A stretch of 64,000 bases of DNA from Vibrio spartinae. GTDB lineage: Bacteria; Pseudomonadota; Gammaproteobacteria; Enterobacterales; Vibrionaceae. Under the pieces are notes generated by a model, which did not search any database, was not told the DNA's origin, and saw only the letters and a program-made list of their open reading frames with translations. Shown piece by piece: positions 8,121 through 24,354 of the stretch. The stretch covers positions 1,913,001 through 1,977,000 of the forward strand of contig NZ_AP024907.1 of assembly GCF_024347135.1 (NCBI RefSeq). Reading direction: 5' to 3'. Position numbers and translations under genes: made by a program. The first letter of the stretch is position 1. Every line of letters begins with the position of its first letter.

Positions 8121-10777
8121 CGGATTCACAGATCGTCGTCGGGATCTCCGGTGATCAGCAACTTGCTCATCAACATTTAGGCGGTAAAGGTTATTCACTG
8201 AACCATTTGGTTCATGCAGGCCTGCCCGTTCCGGTCGCTTTTTGTGTCACCGCAGATGCTTATCAGCAATTTATTCGGGAAACACTGCCCGCTCCACTCC
8301 TGGCATCCGGAGAGCTCGAGCAAGTGCGGGAAACGATTCTCAATGCTGATATCCCTGACCCCATTAAACAGGCAATTCAGCAAGCCTATCAAGATTTAGG
8401 TGACAATCCGCGGATTGCTGTACGCTCATCCGCACTGGATGAAGATGGACAATCTCAGTCATTTGCAGGTCAGTACGAAACTTATCTGCATGTCCAAGGC
8501 ATTCAAGATGTTTTGCAGAAGGTTCGTTCCTGTTGGGCATCGCTATGGGCGGATCGAGCGGCACTTTATCGTCAAGGACATGCTGCCGAGAGTGCTATCG
8601 CAGTCGTTTTACAAGAGATGGTCGATGCCGATGCGGCCGGTGTGATGTTCACTTGTGATCCGCTGTCCGGCAACCAGGATCAGGTTGTCATCGATAGCTG
8701 CTGGGGACTTGGTGAAGGGGTCGTTTCCGGTCAGGTCACGACCGATACCTTTACGCTCGACAAACAGACTGGCAGCGTCATTGCTCAGGAGATCCGTCAC
8801 AAACCTCACTATTGTCAGTGTGATGAAAAAGGACAAGTCACGATTCTGCCAACCCCAGAAGCATTGCGAGAAAAATCCAGCCTGACACCAGAACATTTGA
8901 GCGAACTGAACGACCTTGCGCGTCAGGCCCGGTTAATTTACGGCACGGATTTAGATATTGAGTGGGCAGTGAAAGATAACAAAGTCTGGCTGCTACAGGC
9001 TCGTCCGGTCACAACCGAGGCAAAAGAAGCGACTATTCTCTACGCCAATCCTTGGGAATCCAAGCAATCCGTAAAAGATGGTGCCCTGTTTTCCCGGATG
9101 GATACCGGTGAAATTGTAACCGGCTTGATGACCCCGCTAGGTCTGTCTTTTTGTGAATACTATCAAAAACATATCCACGGGCCATCGATTCAGAAAATGG
9201 GAATGGCGGATATCTCAGACTGGACGATCTACATGGGCTACATTCAGGGACAAGTCTATCTGAATATATCCGGTTCAGCCCATATGCTCAGACAGTGCCC
9301 GCCGACTCGTGATGAGATGAAATTTACCACCCGTTATGCAACGGACGATATCGATTTCACTCACTATAAAAATCCTTATGGTCCCGGTGTCCAAGGTTGG
9401 GATTATGTCAAAAGTGCCTGGTACTGGCTCAAGCAGCAGGTTCATAATGTCCGTCATGCACCCAAAATCGTTGAACGCATGATTGCCCTGCGTCAACAAG
9501 AAACACAACGTTTTCTGGCAATGGATTTCAGCAAAATGACGCTGGCCGATCTGAACCGTGAGTTAGAACGTGCCGATCAATACTTTCTGGAAAGCTGTGC
9601 CGCTTATATGCCTTTCTTCCTGCAATCTTTTGCGCTGTATGATGCATTAACGGAAACCTGTGAAGCGTATTTGGGCGACAAAGGCAATAGCCTGCAAAAT
9701 CGCATTAAAGCGTCGATGAATAATCTACGGACAATCGAAGTTACTCTCGGTATCTTCAAACTGGTTGATACCATCAATCAGCAACCTCAGTTGAAGCAGC
9801 TTTTTGAAAATCATGAAGCGAAGGAACTGGTCGAACGCCTGCCGAAGGATCCTGAAGGTCAAGCCTTCTGGAACGGACCATTTGAAGATTTTCTGTTTGA
9901 ATTCGGCTCCCGGGGAAGACAGGAGTTTGAATTAAGTATTCCACGCTGGCGTGATGACCCCAGTTACTTATTACAAGTGATGAAGATGTATCTCCAGCAT
10001 CCGGTTGATTTACAGAAGAAATTGCAAGAGACAGAAAGCCTTCGCAATCAGGACAGTGAACAATTATTGAGTGGACTGCCCTTTATGGGACGATTCAAGC
10101 TGAAAATGCTGATGAAACTTTATGGTGTCATGGCTGAACGCAGAGAAGCCACTCGTCCAACGTTTATTACTGAAACATGGTTCTACCGCCGGATTATGTT
10201 GGAAGTATTGGGACGGCTGGAAGCGCAGAACATCGTGCGTCGCGAGGATTTGCCTTATCTCGATTTTCAGCGGTTTCGTGACTATGTGGCCGGTCGGATT
10301 TCTACCGATGAAGCGTTTGATCCCGAGTTACTCAATCAAAACCGCCATCAGCATTTATTGAATCTTCATGCAGATGAGCCACCGATGGCAATTATTGGTG
10401 GCTATACGCCGCAACTCAAAGTTTCAGGCACTGACGATCATCCCGATCAGTTAAAAGGCTTAGCCGCAAGTCCGGGTCAAATCGTAGCGAAGGCTCGGGT
10501 CATTACCGACTTGCAAAGCCAAGCCGGAGAATTGCAGCCCGGTGAAATTCTGGTTGCAAAATTTACGGATGCCAGTTGGACCCCGCTGTTTGCTTTGGCC
10601 GGTGGTATTGTCACGGATATCGGCTCAGCCCTCTCTCATAGCTGTATTGTTGCGCGTGAGTTTGGGATTCCGGCAGTCGTGAATCTGAAAACGGCAACTC
10701 AACAAATTCAGAGTGGCGATACGCTGATTATCGACGGCGATAACGGGCATATCAGGATTCAGCGTCAGGAATTATAG
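8117..10777 (+). CDS. pigC: PigC, prodigiosin synthase (MAP-MBC condensing enzyme)
   Basis: PigC performs the terminal ATP-dependent condensation of MAP with MBC to prodigiosin. The 886 residues match the family. It has the layout of PEP synthase/pyruvate phosphate dikinase-like enzymes: an N-terminal ATP-grasp domain ([22 protein letters not shown] near residue 100; [17 protein letters not shown] near 170; [21 protein letters not shown] near 280), a long central domain of about 450 residues thought to bind the pyrroles, and a C-terminal swivelling phosphohistidine domain ([20 protein letters not shown], histidine near residue 840). Its ATG overlaps the pigB stop, indicating translational coupling. 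A 215-base gap with two hairpins follows. Confidence 0.93.
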   Translation: MTDSQIVVGISGDQQLAHQHLGGKGYSLNHLVHAGLPVPVAFCVTADAYQQFIRETLPAPLLASGELEQVRETILNADIPDPIKQAIQQAYQDLGDNPRIAVRSSALDEDGQSQSFAGQYETYLHVQGIQDVLQKVRSCWASLWADRAALYRQGHAAESAIAVVLQEMVDADAAGVMFTCDPLSGNQDQVVIDSCWGLGEGVVSGQVTTDTFTLDKQTGSVIAQEIRHKPHYCQCDEKGQVTILPTPEALREKSSLTPEHLSELNDLARQARLIYGTDLDIEWAVKDNKVWLLQARPVTTEAKEATILYANPWESKQSVKDGALFSRMDTGEIVTGLMTPLGLSFCEYYQKHIHGPSIQKMGMADISDWTIYMGYIQGQVYLNISGSAHMLRQCPPTRDEMKFTTRYATDDIDFTHYKNPYGPGVQGWDYVKSAWYWLKQQVHNVRHAPKIVERMIALRQQETQRFLAMDFSKMTLADLNRELERADQYFLESCAAYMPFFLQSFALYDALTETCEAYLGDKGNSLQNRIKASMNNLRTIEVTLGIFKLVDTINQQPQLKQLFENHEAKELVERLPKDPEGQAFWNGPFEDFLFEFGSRGRQEFELSIPRWRDDPSYLLQVMKMYLQHPVDLQKKLQETESLRNQDSEQLLSGLPFMGRFKLKMLMKLYGVMAERREATRPTFITETWFYRRIMLEVLGRLEAQNIVRREDLPYLDFQRFRDYVAGRISTDEAFDPELLNQNRHQHLLNLHADEPPMAIIGGYTPQLKVSGTDDHPDQLKGLAASPGQIVAKARVITDLQSQAGELQPGEILVAKFTDASWTPLFALAGGIVTDIGSALSHSCIVAREFGIPAVVNLKTATQQIQSGDTLIIDGDNGHIRIQRQEL

Positions 10778-10797
10778 GCAGAACCAATCACCCATAT

Positions 10798-10867
10798 CGG
10801 TGGCAGAAGCCCTGCCACCGTCAACAACATGATGACAAATAAACATCGAATCATCAGAGATGATTCG
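10798..10867 (+). other. two perfect hairpins in the pigC-pigD gap
   Basis: Hairpin 1 (10798-10820): CGGTGGCAG pairs with CTGCCACCG over a five-base loop. Hairpin 2 (10847-10867): CGAATCATC pairs with GATGATTCG over a three-base loop. Neither is followed by a T run, so classical termination is unlikely. They may stabilise or cleave the mRNA, or hairpin 2 may be an operator. This is the only large gap inside the operon. Confidence 0.55.
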
Positions 10868-10992
10868 GCGGGGGTTGCTACGTTTTTTAATCGGGCAACG
10901 GCTGTATTTCATCATATAGCTCGCCCCATTTGAGCAAGTACACATGCGAGTTGGATGACTCCCATGATTTCAGCGAAACAAGGAACCGATCC

Positions 10993-16133
<5,141 letters not shown>

Positions 16134-16199
16134 GCACTGAATTCATTCACGGAATTCAATCGCTGAAATTAAAACTGAGCACCTATAAAGGAATTTTTC

Positions 16200-17234
16200 A
16201 TGACACTAACAAAACAAGACGCTGTTAATCAAATGATGGGCTTTTTTCAGGCGAAAACACTGACTGCGGCATTAGATTTAAAATTATTTGACCATTTACA
16301 CAACGAAGATTTAAGCGCTCAGGCGATTGCCGACCAACTCAATAGTCCGCTTCGCTCCGTCGAGCAAATGCTGATCGCACTTCGCGCGATGGGATATTTG
16401 GAAAAACAGGGCGAGAACTACCACTTGCCACAGGAGCATGCCTCCTTTTTGGTTAGTAGTGAGCCGATGTGGCTGGGATGGTTAGGCCGTCATATCGATA
16501 CATTCCTGTACCCATTATGGGGTGAGCTGAAAACCGCAGTCGCCAGTGATACCAATCAACGTCAGACCGTATTCGGGGATAACCGAAGCTGGTTCGATAT
16601 TCTTTATCAAAACCCAGATGATGTGACTGATTTTCAGGAGTTTCTGGGGAAATTTGCAGCCCCGTTCATTGAAGGGTTTATTCAAGATTACGATTTCACT
16701 CAGCATGATTCGTTCCTCGATATCGGGAGTGGTATCGGTACATTGCCAATTGCCGTTGCCGGGACCAATTCCGATATCCATCTGACAATTTGCGAGCTGC
16801 CGCAAGCGTGTGCATTTCTGCGTGATCGATTAGCCGTTCAAGGCTATGGCGACAGAATCAATGTCATCGAAGGTGATGTAATTTCGGGAAATCTATCGTT
16901 ACAGGATCACGATTTGATTCATTTGGGCTGGATGTTACATGACTATGCGCCGGAAATTCAGATAACTATCTTGAAGAACATCTATGAAGCGATGCCAGCC
17001 GGCGGACGCTTTATGGCATCAGAAACACCATTGAATGATGAAAAATCCGGCCCTGAGTTTACCGCCCTGCTCTCACTCAACATGCTGGTTTCAACAGATG
17101 GTGGCATTGAAAGTAGTACCGAGGAATATCTGGCACGCTTCCGGGCTGTCGGATTTGAAAATGTTCGGATTATCGAACTATCCGGTCCCCGGACACTCAT
17201 CTGCGGTGATAAACCTCAATCGACCAATCTGTAA
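16200..17234 (+). CDS. pigF: PigF, S-adenosylmethionine-dependent O-methyltransferase
   Basis: PigF methylates the hydroxyl of HBC to give MBC, acting with the membrane protein PigN. 344 residues with the two-part layout of small-molecule O-methyltransferases: an N-terminal winged-helix dimerisation domain (about 1-100, MMGFFQAKTLTAALDLKLFDHL) and a catalytic Rossmann domain with the SAM motif FLDIGSGIGT (172-181), an acidic residue after LTICELPQ, and LIHLGWMLHDYAPEIQITILKNI containing the conserved H-D pair. AAGGAATTTTTC precedes the ATG. It sits 11 bases or less before pigG. Confidence 0.93.
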   Translation: MTLTKQDAVNQMMGFFQAKTLTAALDLKLFDHLHNEDLSAQAIADQLNSPLRSVEQMLIALRAMGYLEKQGENYHLPQEHASFLVSSEPMWLGWLGRHIDTFLYPLWGELKTAVASDTNQRQTVFGDNRSWFDILYQNPDDVTDFQEFLGKFAAPFIEGFIQDYDFTQHDSFLDIGSGIGTLPIAVAGTNSDIHLTICELPQACAFLRDRLAVQGYGDRINVIEGDVISGNLSLQDHDLIHLGWMLHDYAPEIQITILKNIYEAMPAGGRFMASETPLNDEKSGPEFTALLSLNMLVSTDGGIESSTEEYLARFRAVGFENVRIIELSGPRTLICGDKPQSTNL

Positions 17235-17244
17235 GGAGCTCATG

Positions 17245-17508
17245 ATGTTAACGAACCAATTAATCCAGCATATCGCCCAACAGTTTCTTGACGGAGACAC
17301 TGACGGTTTAGAGCGCGATACGCCATTATTTGAGCTGAATATTGTTGATTCCGCAGCAATTTTCGATCTAGTCGATTTTTTAAAGAATGAGGCGCAGGTT
17401 GAGATCAAAATGCAGGATATTTATCCGGAAAACTTTGCATCTGTTGCCGCGATGGTTTCGCTGGTTGAACGGCTGAAAGGGAATCAAACTGAAGGAGAAC
17501 AAGTATGA
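17245..17508 (+). CDS. pigG: PigG, prolyl peptidyl carrier protein
   Basis: PigG carries L-proline, later the pyrrole-2-carboxyl group, as a thioester on its phosphopantetheine arm. Two adjacent ATG codons exist; the second (17245) gives the better distance to AAGGAG and a protein of 87 residues. The attachment serine is S36 in LNIVDSAAIF, in a short four-helix carrier fold. PigI loads it, PigA would oxidise it, PigJ takes the pyrrolyl group, and PigL adds the arm. The stop overlaps the pigH start (ATGA). Confidence 0.9.
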   Translation: MLTNQLIQHIAQQFLDGDTDGLERDTPLFELNIVDSAAIFDLVDFLKNEAQVEIKMQDIYPENFASVAAMVSLVERLKGNQTEGEQV

Positions 17509-19442
17509 CAGAACATAACCAAGCAGCATCTGATGCGCTACAGCAATTCATTCTGCAAACATTTTCCGAAATCACCGAGTACCCGGTCGATGCATTATCA
17601 ATGAGCAGCCACCTGGAAAATGATTTAGGCATTGATTCAATTGCATTGGCGGATATTGCCACCACACTGACCAAGCAACTGCAACTTGCAGCACCACTGG
17701 CGACAGATAAGATCGACACAATTGCGGATATCATGTCCGCGATTCAATCTACGGCTTATCAGTTACCGAGCGCTACGTCCGCGGTTGCCCCCACGGCGAA
17801 AAATCATTGGTTGGACGACATGATTTGTCAGGTCTTTGCTAACAATAGCGGCTACCCTGCTGAATCTCTCAATATGAATGCTCAGATTGAAAATGATTTA
17901 GGGATTGACTCGATCAATGTGCTCTCGGTCCAGAGTGAATTGCTGACCATGCTGGGACTCGATCCGAAACTGACCTTACCAAAAGCCGATACACTGGCAG
18001 CGATGAAAGCTGCGCTTATCAGCCAGCTCCCGCAGGACGGTGAAGGCTATCAACCACCCGTGATCGCCAAAACGGAAGCTGCGGCACCGAGTGACGAAGA
18101 TCCATATGCGCACCTTGCGATGTCTTCAGAGGCCGATCGTAAACAAGTGGGTGACCCGAGAACCATGCGCGATTTCGTCGGGATTCAACATCCGGATCTG
18201 TTTCATAAAGCACGTGAGTTCCGTAAATTTTATCATGAGAAACGGGATAACCAGCTTTACTGGTATGGGATGCCACTTGAGACACCTTGTAAGAACCGCG
18301 CGGTAATCTTTGATGAAACCACAGGGAAAAGTCGTGAATTTCTAATGTTTGGCTCAAACAGCTACCTTGGGCTATCCAGTCATCCGGAAGTCATTCAAGC
18401 AATTCAGGATGCAGCGGGTTTATACGGTGCGACGAATACCGGTTGTCGGATTATTGCGGGCAGTAACATGCTGCACTTAGAACTGGAACGCAAGCTGGCA
18501 AAATTGAAAGGACGGGACGACTGTATCGTTTATCCATCCGGTTACTCGGCCAACCTCGGTTGTATTTCTGCCCTGACCAGTAAACATGATCTGGTGTTTA
18601 CCGACGCGATTAACCACATGAGTATTCAAGATGGTTGTAAACTGGCTGGCGCACAACGCAAGATTTACGATCACTCACTGACCAGTTTAGAAAAATCGTT
18701 GGCGAAGTATGCCGATCATCCGGGCGGAAAACTGATTGTGACCGACGGGGTGTTCAGTATGCACGGCGATATCGTCGATCTGCCGCGTCTGGTCAAACTA
18801 GCGGAACGTTATGGCGCTAAAGTTTTGGTTGATGATGCCCATTCAACCGGCGTGTTAGGGAAAACCGGTTCCGGTACTTCCGAACATTTCAATATGAAAG
18901 GTCAGGTCGATCTCGAACTGGGAACAATGAGCAAATCACTTTCAGGATTGGGAGGATATGTTTGTGCCGATGCTGACGTAGTCGAATATTTACGCTTCTA
19001 TTCCAATTCCTATGTCTTTGCCGCCACAATCCCGGCCCATGTCGCTGCGGGGGTTATCGCTTCAATTGACATCATGCTCCGTGAACCAGAACGTCTCACT
19101 CGTCTGTGGGATAACATTTACTATTTCCGGACACGTCTGCTCAATGCCGGATTTGATCTGGAAAACTCTGATTCAGCGATTATTCCGGTCGTGGTCGGTG
19201 ATGATGCGAAGACTTTACTGTTTGGCCGTGCGGTCAGAAAACGCGGCATGTATTGCCAGACCGTGGTCTTCCCCGGCGTCAGTGTCGGTGATGCCCGGCT
19301 GCGGATCAGTGTCACCAGTGAGCATACTCGTCAGGATCTCGATGAAGCCTATCAAATCTTAGTGGATTCAGCACTTGAGGTGGGCGTCCCTGTGGCAGAT
19401 ACGGCCCGAGTACGGGAAAAAGTTGCCATCGCGGAGGCATAA
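17505..19442 (+). CDS. pigH: PigH, double ACP plus PLP-dependent serine condensing enzyme
   Basis: PigH receives the pyrrolyl-beta-ketothioester and condenses it with serine to make the second ring of 4-hydroxy-2,2'-bipyrrole-5-methanol (HBM). 645 residues. Two tandem acyl carrier domains carry attachment serines S45 and S136, each in [12 protein letters not shown] domain of the 2-oxoamine synthase family follows (about 230-630): [39 protein letters not shown] and the PLP lysine K477 in [13 protein letters not shown]. Translation is coupled to pigG. pigI starts one base after its stop. Confidence 0.94.
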   Translation: MTEHNQAASDALQQFILQTFSEITEYPVDALSMSSHLENDLGIDSIALADIATTLTKQLQLAAPLATDKIDTIADIMSAIQSTAYQLPSATSAVAPTAKNHWLDDMICQVFANNSGYPAESLNMNAQIENDLGIDSINVLSVQSELLTMLGLDPKLTLPKADTLAAMKAALISQLPQDGEGYQPPVIAKTEAAAPSDEDPYAHLAMSSEADRKQVGDPRTMRDFVGIQHPDLFHKAREFRKFYHEKRDNQLYWYGMPLETPCKNRAVIFDETTGKSREFLMFGSNSYLGLSSHPEVIQAIQDAAGLYGATNTGCRIIAGSNMLHLELERKLAKLKGRDDCIVYPSGYSANLGCISALTSKHDLVFTDAINHMSIQDGCKLAGAQRKIYDHSLTSLEKSLAKYADHPGGKLIVTDGVFSMHGDIVDLPRLVKLAERYGAKVLVDDAHSTGVLGKTGSGTSEHFNMKGQVDLELGTMSKSLSGLGGYVCADADVVEYLRFYSNSYVFAATIPAHVAAGVIASIDIMLREPERLTRLWDNIYYFRTRLLNAGFDLENSDSAIIPVVVGDDAKTLLFGRAVRKRGMYCQTVVFPGVSVGDARLRISVTSEHTRQDLDEAYQILVDSALEVGVPVADTARVREKVAIAEA

Positions 19443-19443
19443 T

Positions 19444-20910
19444 ATGGCGATACCAACGATTTTAAACCGTTTGTTATCACATATTCGTCATACACCGGAT
19501 CGTTCAGCGCTGCGTTGTGGAACGCAGCACTGGCGTTATGCACAACTGGGTCAACGGGTGCTGCAAATTGCTGCAGCACTACAGCAGATGGATCTATCTC
19601 ATCAGGGGATTTTGCTTCATCTGCCCAAAAGCCCGGATACGGTTGCAGCGATTTATGCGGTATGGCTGACAGACAATCACTATATTCCGGTTGATTTCAG
19701 CCAACCGGAATCGAGAATTCAGCGGATTATCGACATTGCCCGGCCAGTGCTCATCATCGATCAGGATTGGCTGGACTCACTCGATCATCAACCGGTGCCG
19801 ATAGCAGCCATTGAGGATTTTCAGACCTTCAATCATTCGCTTGCGGCGGTGTTATACACCTCAGGCTCAACCGGTCAACCCAAAGGCGTTCAGCTCACCC
19901 ATACGATGCTCGACTTTTTCATCGAATGGGCGATTGCTGATATGACGTTACAAGCCGAAGATATATTGGCCAATCATGCCAGCTTTGCTTTTGATCTGAG
20001 TACGTTTGATCTGTTTGCTGCGGCTTCCGTCGGTGCTTGCGTCTGGATTATCCGAGAGTCCGAACAGAAGAATTGTCCGGCCTTGATTGAGGGGATTGCA
20101 CAACACCAAGTCACGGTGTGGTACAGCGTTCCTTCGATTCTGGCGATGATGGAAAAAAGCGGTCTCCTCAATCAAGATGTGACAGCGTCACTAAGACGCG
20201 TTGTTTTTGCTGGTGAAGCCTACCCGATAGCGGCATTTCGTCAACTGCTTGAACATCTCCCCCGTCACTGTCGGATCAGCAATTGGTATGGCCCGACAGA
20301 GACCAATGTGTGTACCGCTTACACCATTGATCGTGACCGTTTATCTCAGCTGAGTCATATCCCGATTGGGTATCCGCTCGCTGGTCTTCAGGGTGATATT
20401 GAAGATGATACCGGTCAGCGTCATCAGCTCCCGGACTGCATCGGTGTGAGTGGTGAGTTATTGATTTCAGGCCCTTGTGTCACACCGGGCTATCTCAATG
20501 CCCCCGAATCGCGACAAACCGCGCGCCATGCCAAACAGTGCCATGCAACCGGCGATCGCGTGGAGATGACCCGAGATGGTCTCATCTATCGTGGTCGAAT
20601 CGACGATATGGTCAAGATCAACGGTTATCGGGTTGAGCTGGGAGAAATCGAGTCGGCTTTATACCAACACCCTGCGATTCAACAGGTGGCCTTGTTTGTC
20701 GAACTCGGTGAGCTGAGCCAACAGTTGGTCATGGTGGCCGTTCTGAAAGCAGCGGATGCCAAATTGAGTCTGCTTGCTATCAAGCAGTTTCTTCGGGAGA
20801 AACTCCCCGCTTATATGTTGCCGCAAAAACTGGTGATAACGGAGCAATTACCGATGAATCCCAATGGCAAAGTAGACCGCAGACGTTTAGCGGAGGTCAC
20901 GCCACGATGA
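19444..20910 (+). CDS. pigI: PigI, L-prolyl-AMP ligase
   Basis: PigI activates L-proline with ATP and loads it onto PigG. The ATG at 19444 ([11 protein letters not shown]) follows GGAGG at a good distance and lies directly behind the pigH stop; the frame is open further upstream inside pigH but not used. 488 residues, a free-standing adenylation domain: [19 protein letters not shown] (phosphate loop), [44 protein letters not shown], and the catalytic lysine near the end in [12 protein letters not shown]. The stop overlaps the pigJ start by four bases. Confidence 0.93.
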   Translation: MAIPTILNRLLSHIRHTPDRSALRCGTQHWRYAQLGQRVLQIAAALQQMDLSHQGILLHLPKSPDTVAAIYAVWLTDNHYIPVDFSQPESRIQRIIDIARPVLIIDQDWLDSLDHQPVPIAAIEDFQTFNHSLAAVLYTSGSTGQPKGVQLTHTMLDFFIEWAIADMTLQAEDILANHASFAFDLSTFDLFAAASVGACVWIIRESEQKNCPALIEGIAQHQVTVWYSVPSILAMMEKSGLLNQDVTASLRRVVFAGEAYPIAAFRQLLEHLPRHCRISNWYGPTETNVCTAYTIDRDRLSQLSHIPIGYPLAGLQGDIEDDTGQRHQLPDCIGVSGELLISGPCVTPGYLNAPESRQTARHAKQCHATGDRVEMTRDGLIYRGRIDDMVKINGYRVELGEIESALYQHPAIQQVALFVELGELSQQLVMVAVLKAADAKLSLLAIKQFLREKLPAYMLPQKLVITEQLPMNPNGKVDRRRLAEVTPR

Positions 20911-23273
20911 GTTCAGATCAATCAAACAACCGACTGGCGATAGTCAGTATTGGGTGCGTTTTCCCCGGTCAACGCCATCTGCATCACCTGTCAGAGCCAC
21001 AAGCATGGCAACAACTGGTGCAACAGCATTATGGTTCGCCATGGCAACATTTAGAAACCGAGCTGGACGCTAAAGCCCCGCTCTCTATCGGCCAAGTCAA
21101 TGATGAGGACTTTGATTTCAGAAAGTTCGCGATTCCCCCGCTGTTTCGTAAGGCGGTCAGTAAAGAAACCCGGCTGGCATTGCTCGCCGCGGATGACGTG
21201 TTCAAACAGATTTCGCTCCCGGAATCCCTACGGGATCACTGCGATCAATTCTGTGCGGTACATCTGGGGAGCGACGCTGCCTATCGTAATGCTGCGAAAG
21301 TTCAGGCATTACGTCTACTTGGCGATCAATTGACAGAACAAGGCAATACACCGCAAGAAACAGAACAACAGATTGATGCATATAAACAGCAACTCGCACA
21401 AAGTTGGGGCGCCTCTTCTCATGACCGTATCGGTGAAATGGCTTCCAGTATCCCAGCCCGGATTGCTCATTTTGCCCAGACCCGCGGAAAATGTCAGACC
21501 ATCGACGGTGCTGATCTGGGGGGATTACGGCTGTTGCAATTGGCACAAGATAGTTTTCGCTATCAAGACAGCCAGGTTGCTCTTCTGACATCGATTCAAT
21601 GTTTTCACTATGCAGAGCAAGCCAACCTGTTACTGGAACAAGGGGTTTGCGCAAATCAGACTTGGCTGGAAGGGGCGATTAGTCTGCTGGTTTGCCCAGT
21701 TAATGTTGCTCAGGAGAACCAATGGCCGGTTCTTGCTGAATTAGGCGATATCGATACGCTGCCATCAACGGAGATAACCCCAGATCATCGTGACTATTTT
21801 GCCGGTGCCAATCAGGTGTTCTGCCAGTTACTCGAAATGCTACGCGAGCAGAAACAGCACTGTAGCGGTCATTCATTCACCGGCCCCAGATGGCGAATCG
21901 GTCCGACCCCCGTGAATAAAGACGTTCTTCATCCACAGGCACCGATCCGGCTTTTGGATTACTGTCCGCTGACAGCACTCGGCCATGACAAGTCGCTGTT
22001 CTGGCAAACCTTGGCCCAAGGGGGCGATACCATTCAGCCATTATCTGCCGGGCAACTGCATCAGGTGGCGTTATTTCGTCCTAACCCCCAAAAACTCAGT
22101 ACCTATATTCGTCAAGCGATGTGCTTTCCCAGCCACAAGATTCAGGACGTGACTGCCGAGAAACCGATGATGCCGGCCAAGCAACATCGGTTGGATGTTA
22201 CCCAGCAATACTTGCTCAATGGCAGCACTCGTTTATCGCTGCCATCACCCGATCCCCATCGTCGAACAGCGATTATTGTCGCAACTAATTTATCGCTGAC
22301 CCCCGATCGGACTCGTACTGTGCGTCATTTATGGGATCAATTACCTCAGACGATCACACTCCCTCGCCCTCAGCCACAACCGCAAAACCGTTGGAACTGG
22401 TATGGTGCCAGTGGTATCGGCTCAGCGATGTTGCTCGCGCAGCAGTTAGGGATTAAGGCGGACTGTTATGCAGTTGAGGCCGCATGTGCCAGCTCGATGG
22501 CCGCACTGCATGATGCGGTGAGAGCATTGCAGTCCGGGCGTTACGATCAAGTGATCGTCGCAGGTATTGAAATGGCAACAACGGAACGCGATTTAGTGTT
22601 GTGTAGTGCCCAGATGATGCTCTCAACATCTCGGATTCGTCCGTTTGCCGATAAAAATGATGGCTTTACTCCCGGTGATGGCGGTGGTGTATTTATTCTC
22701 TCCCGTCAACCCGATGATTCGGAAGCGCTCGCAACGATTCATGCGATTTCCGGCTCATGTGACAGCCGCTCAATGACCGCACCGGATCCGGAAGGACAAT
22801 CTCTCGCGATAGAAAAAACACTGGCACTGACTGACGTCGCACCGGAGCAGATTCAATACATTGAGGCTCACGGAACGGGTACCGCTCTGGGGGATATCTC
22901 AGAAATCAGTGCAATTCGACAGCATTATCAGCGCGAAAACAACTCACCAGATGCCACACAACAGCACGCACCGTTATTCATTGGCTCGGTGAAATACAAT
23001 TTCGGTCACTGCTTTGCCGGTGCCGCCGCCCTGAGTGTGTGTAAAGTGCTCAGTGCATTTGAACATGAACAGATTCCACCGACACCGATCCGCGATCAAA
23101 TCAATCCTCAGTTAATGCTGACGGATCTTCCGGCTGACATTCCTCAGCAGACCATCCCTTGGCCTTACCCTTATGCGGGAGGACGTATCGCGGCCATCAA
23201 CTCATTCGGTACGGGCGGTATCAATTACCATCTGATCATCGAACAAGCCGGTGGTGCAACGGATAACGGATAA
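20907..23273 (+). CDS. pigJ: PigJ, ketosynthase-type condensing enzyme with two KS-like halves
   Basis: PigJ takes the pyrrolyl group from PigG and condenses it with malonyl bound to the PigH carrier domains. 788 residues in two ketosynthase-like halves. The first (about 1-370) is degenerate: the active-site region reads [16 protein letters not shown] with no cysteine. The second carries the catalytic cysteine near residue 527 ([18 protein letters not shown]) and the histidines in [12 protein letters not shown] and [16 protein letters not shown]. The layout recalls a chain-length-factor/KS pair fused in one chain. The gene ends inside a seven-base tandem repeat (GGATAAC, 23261-23288), which may have changed its last residues. 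Confidence 0.92.
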   Translation: MSSDQSNNRLAIVSIGCVFPGQRHLHHLSEPQAWQQLVQQHYGSPWQHLETELDAKAPLSIGQVNDEDFDFRKFAIPPLFRKAVSKETRLALLAADDVFKQISLPESLRDHCDQFCAVHLGSDAAYRNAAKVQALRLLGDQLTEQGNTPQETEQQIDAYKQQLAQSWGASSHDRIGEMASSIPARIAHFAQTRGKCQTIDGADLGGLRLLQLAQDSFRYQDSQVALLTSIQCFHYAEQANLLLEQGVCANQTWLEGAISLLVCPVNVAQENQWPVLAELGDIDTLPSTEITPDHRDYFAGANQVFCQLLEMLREQKQHCSGHSFTGPRWRIGPTPVNKDVLHPQAPIRLLDYCPLTALGHDKSLFWQTLAQGGDTIQPLSAGQLHQVALFRPNPQKLSTYIRQAMCFPSHKIQDVTAEKPMMPAKQHRLDVTQQYLLNGSTRLSLPSPDPHRRTAIIVATNLSLTPDRTRTVRHLWDQLPQTITLPRPQPQPQNRWNWYGASGIGSAMLLAQQLGIKADCYAVEAACASSMAALHDAVRALQSGRYDQVIVAGIEMATTERDLVLCSAQMMLSTSRIRPFADKNDGFTPGDGGGVFILSRQPDDSEALATIHAISGSCDSRSMTAPDPEGQSLAIEKTLALTDVAPEQIQYIEAHGTGTALGDISEISAIRQHYQRENNSPDATQQHAPLFIGSVKYNFGHCFAGAAALSVCKVLSAFEHEQIPPTPIRDQINPQLMLTDLPADIPQQTIPWPYPYAGGRIAAINSFGTGGINYHLIIEQAGGATDNG

Positions 23274-23288
23274 CGGATAACGGATATT
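23261..23288. repeat. four seven-base tandem repeats across the pigJ stop codon
   Basis: GGATAAC occurs three times in a row (23261-23281), followed by a fourth degenerate copy GGATATT. The array contains the pigJ stop and gives a stop in every frame, so changes in copy number would alter only the last residues of PigJ and the spacing to pigK. Confidence 0.85.
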
Positions 23289-23318
23289 GAAAACCATAGA
23301 TGAAAAAGGACAAAAAAG

Positions 23319-23633
23319 ATGAAAACAATTGTGCATAAAATTCGCCTCAAAGATATCGCCCTGTACCACGAGTTTCGCGACTGGGTTGTTCATACTGACT
23401 ATCTGGCTTGTCAGCAGCTTGATTCTGTTCTGGCATTTGAGGTGATTGATGTCACCCAGTCCGCTGATGCGCAATTCCACTTGATTGAGATCATTCGTGT
23501 CAGCGATCTGGAAGCATTCGACCGTGATATGCAAACCCCGGTATTCCAAAGTCTGGTGGCACGTTTCGAGCAAATGGCCGACGTCATTGAAGAAATTTCC
23601 GGAGAAAGAATCGGTAATGGTTACCAACAGTAA
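23319..23633 (+). CDS. pigK: PigK, small RedY-type protein of the prodigiosin pathway
   Basis: PigK has no settled enzymatic role; mutants in other hosts fail in the MBC branch, and a chaperone-like role has been suggested. It resembles RedY/HapK-type small proteins with a dimeric alpha-beta barrel fold. 104 residues, beginning MKTIVHKIRLKDIALYHEFRDWV; the stretch FHLIEIIRVSDLEAFDRDM fits a barrel strand and helix. AAAGGA eight bases ahead is the ribosome site. It overlaps pigL by 17 bases. Confidence 0.85.
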   Translation: MKTIVHKIRLKDIALYHEFRDWVVHTDYLACQQLDSVLAFEVIDVTQSADAQFHLIEIIRVSDLEAFDRDMQTPVFQSLVARFEQMADVIEEISGERIGNGYQQ

Positions 23634-24354
23634 AGACTATACACGCATGACCAGTCAGTATTCAGCGGGCACTGATGTGCCTCGCTTGATGATTGCACAA
23701 GCGTGTTTCGATGAACATACAACGGTCGCTGACAGGCTCTCGCAGGTCAGGCAGCAGGCGCGTTGGCAAACCAAACGATGGCTGAATCAGGTATGGCAGA
23801 CCACTGATGCGTCGTTAAGCCATCTGGCTGAAAGCTCAGTTGCACAGAAAACTAAGTGCTTTGAATTTAATATCATATATACTCAGCAAGGTCAGCCATT
23901 CGGCTTTCATCCGGACTTCGGTGTTCGCGGTGTGTCAGTCAGTCACAGTGGTATTTGGTATGCGATTGCCACCGCATCGCAACCGTCATTGGGGGTTGAT
24001 CTCCAGTGCTACCGACCTTTTGGCACCTCAGCCCGGCAATGGGCTTTCACAACCGAAGAATGTACACAGTCCATGACGTTACTTTGTGCGACTTGGGCGG
24101 TACGAGAAGCCTTTTTAAAGAGTCATGGTGTCGGGCTGCCACATTTATTACGAACCATCGACATCGACTGGCAGCAGCAGCGGGTATCGGATCCTGCCGC
24201 AAACCTGAGTGAACGCATGTTCTGGCTGGTTTATGGCTTATATTGGGTTTGTGCGATCTGTTATTGCCCTGAAAGTGAGCCCCCAGTATTGGAAACATTA
24301 TCTACCGCTGTACCATTGACCGTTTCATCCGCCAGGAGCACATCATTATGTTGA
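23617..24354 (+). CDS. pigL: PigL, 4'-phosphopantetheinyl transferase
   Basis: PigL moves phosphopantetheine from coenzyme A to the carrier serines of PigG and PigH. The ATG at 23617 (MVTNSKDYTRM) follows GGAGAAAGA and overlaps the end of pigK; upstream open frame is shadow sequence inside pigK. 245 residues, Sfp-like: SVSHSGIWYAIA, GVDLQCYRP with metal-binding D128, FTTEE, and WAVREAFLKSHGVGL. In the last motif arginine (163) replaces the usual lysine before catalytic glutamate 164. It overlaps pigM by seven bases. Confidence 0.9.
   Translation: MVTNSKDYTRMTSQYSAGTDVPRLMIAQACFDEHTTVADRLSQVRQQARWQTKRWLNQVWQTTDASLSHLAESSVAQKTKCFEFNIIYTQQGQPFGFHPDFGVRGVSVSHSGIWYAIATASQPSLGVDLQCYRPFGTSARQWAFTTEECTQSMTLLCATWAVREAFLKSHGVGLPHLLRTIDIDWQQQRVSDPAANLSERMFWLVYGLYWVCAICYCPESEPPVLETLSTAVPLTVSSARSTSLC

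Noticed and set aside
10930-10992. TTG start for PigD
   Set aside because: No Shine-Dalgarno sequence, whereas the ATG at 10993 follows AAGGAA; kept only as an alternative.
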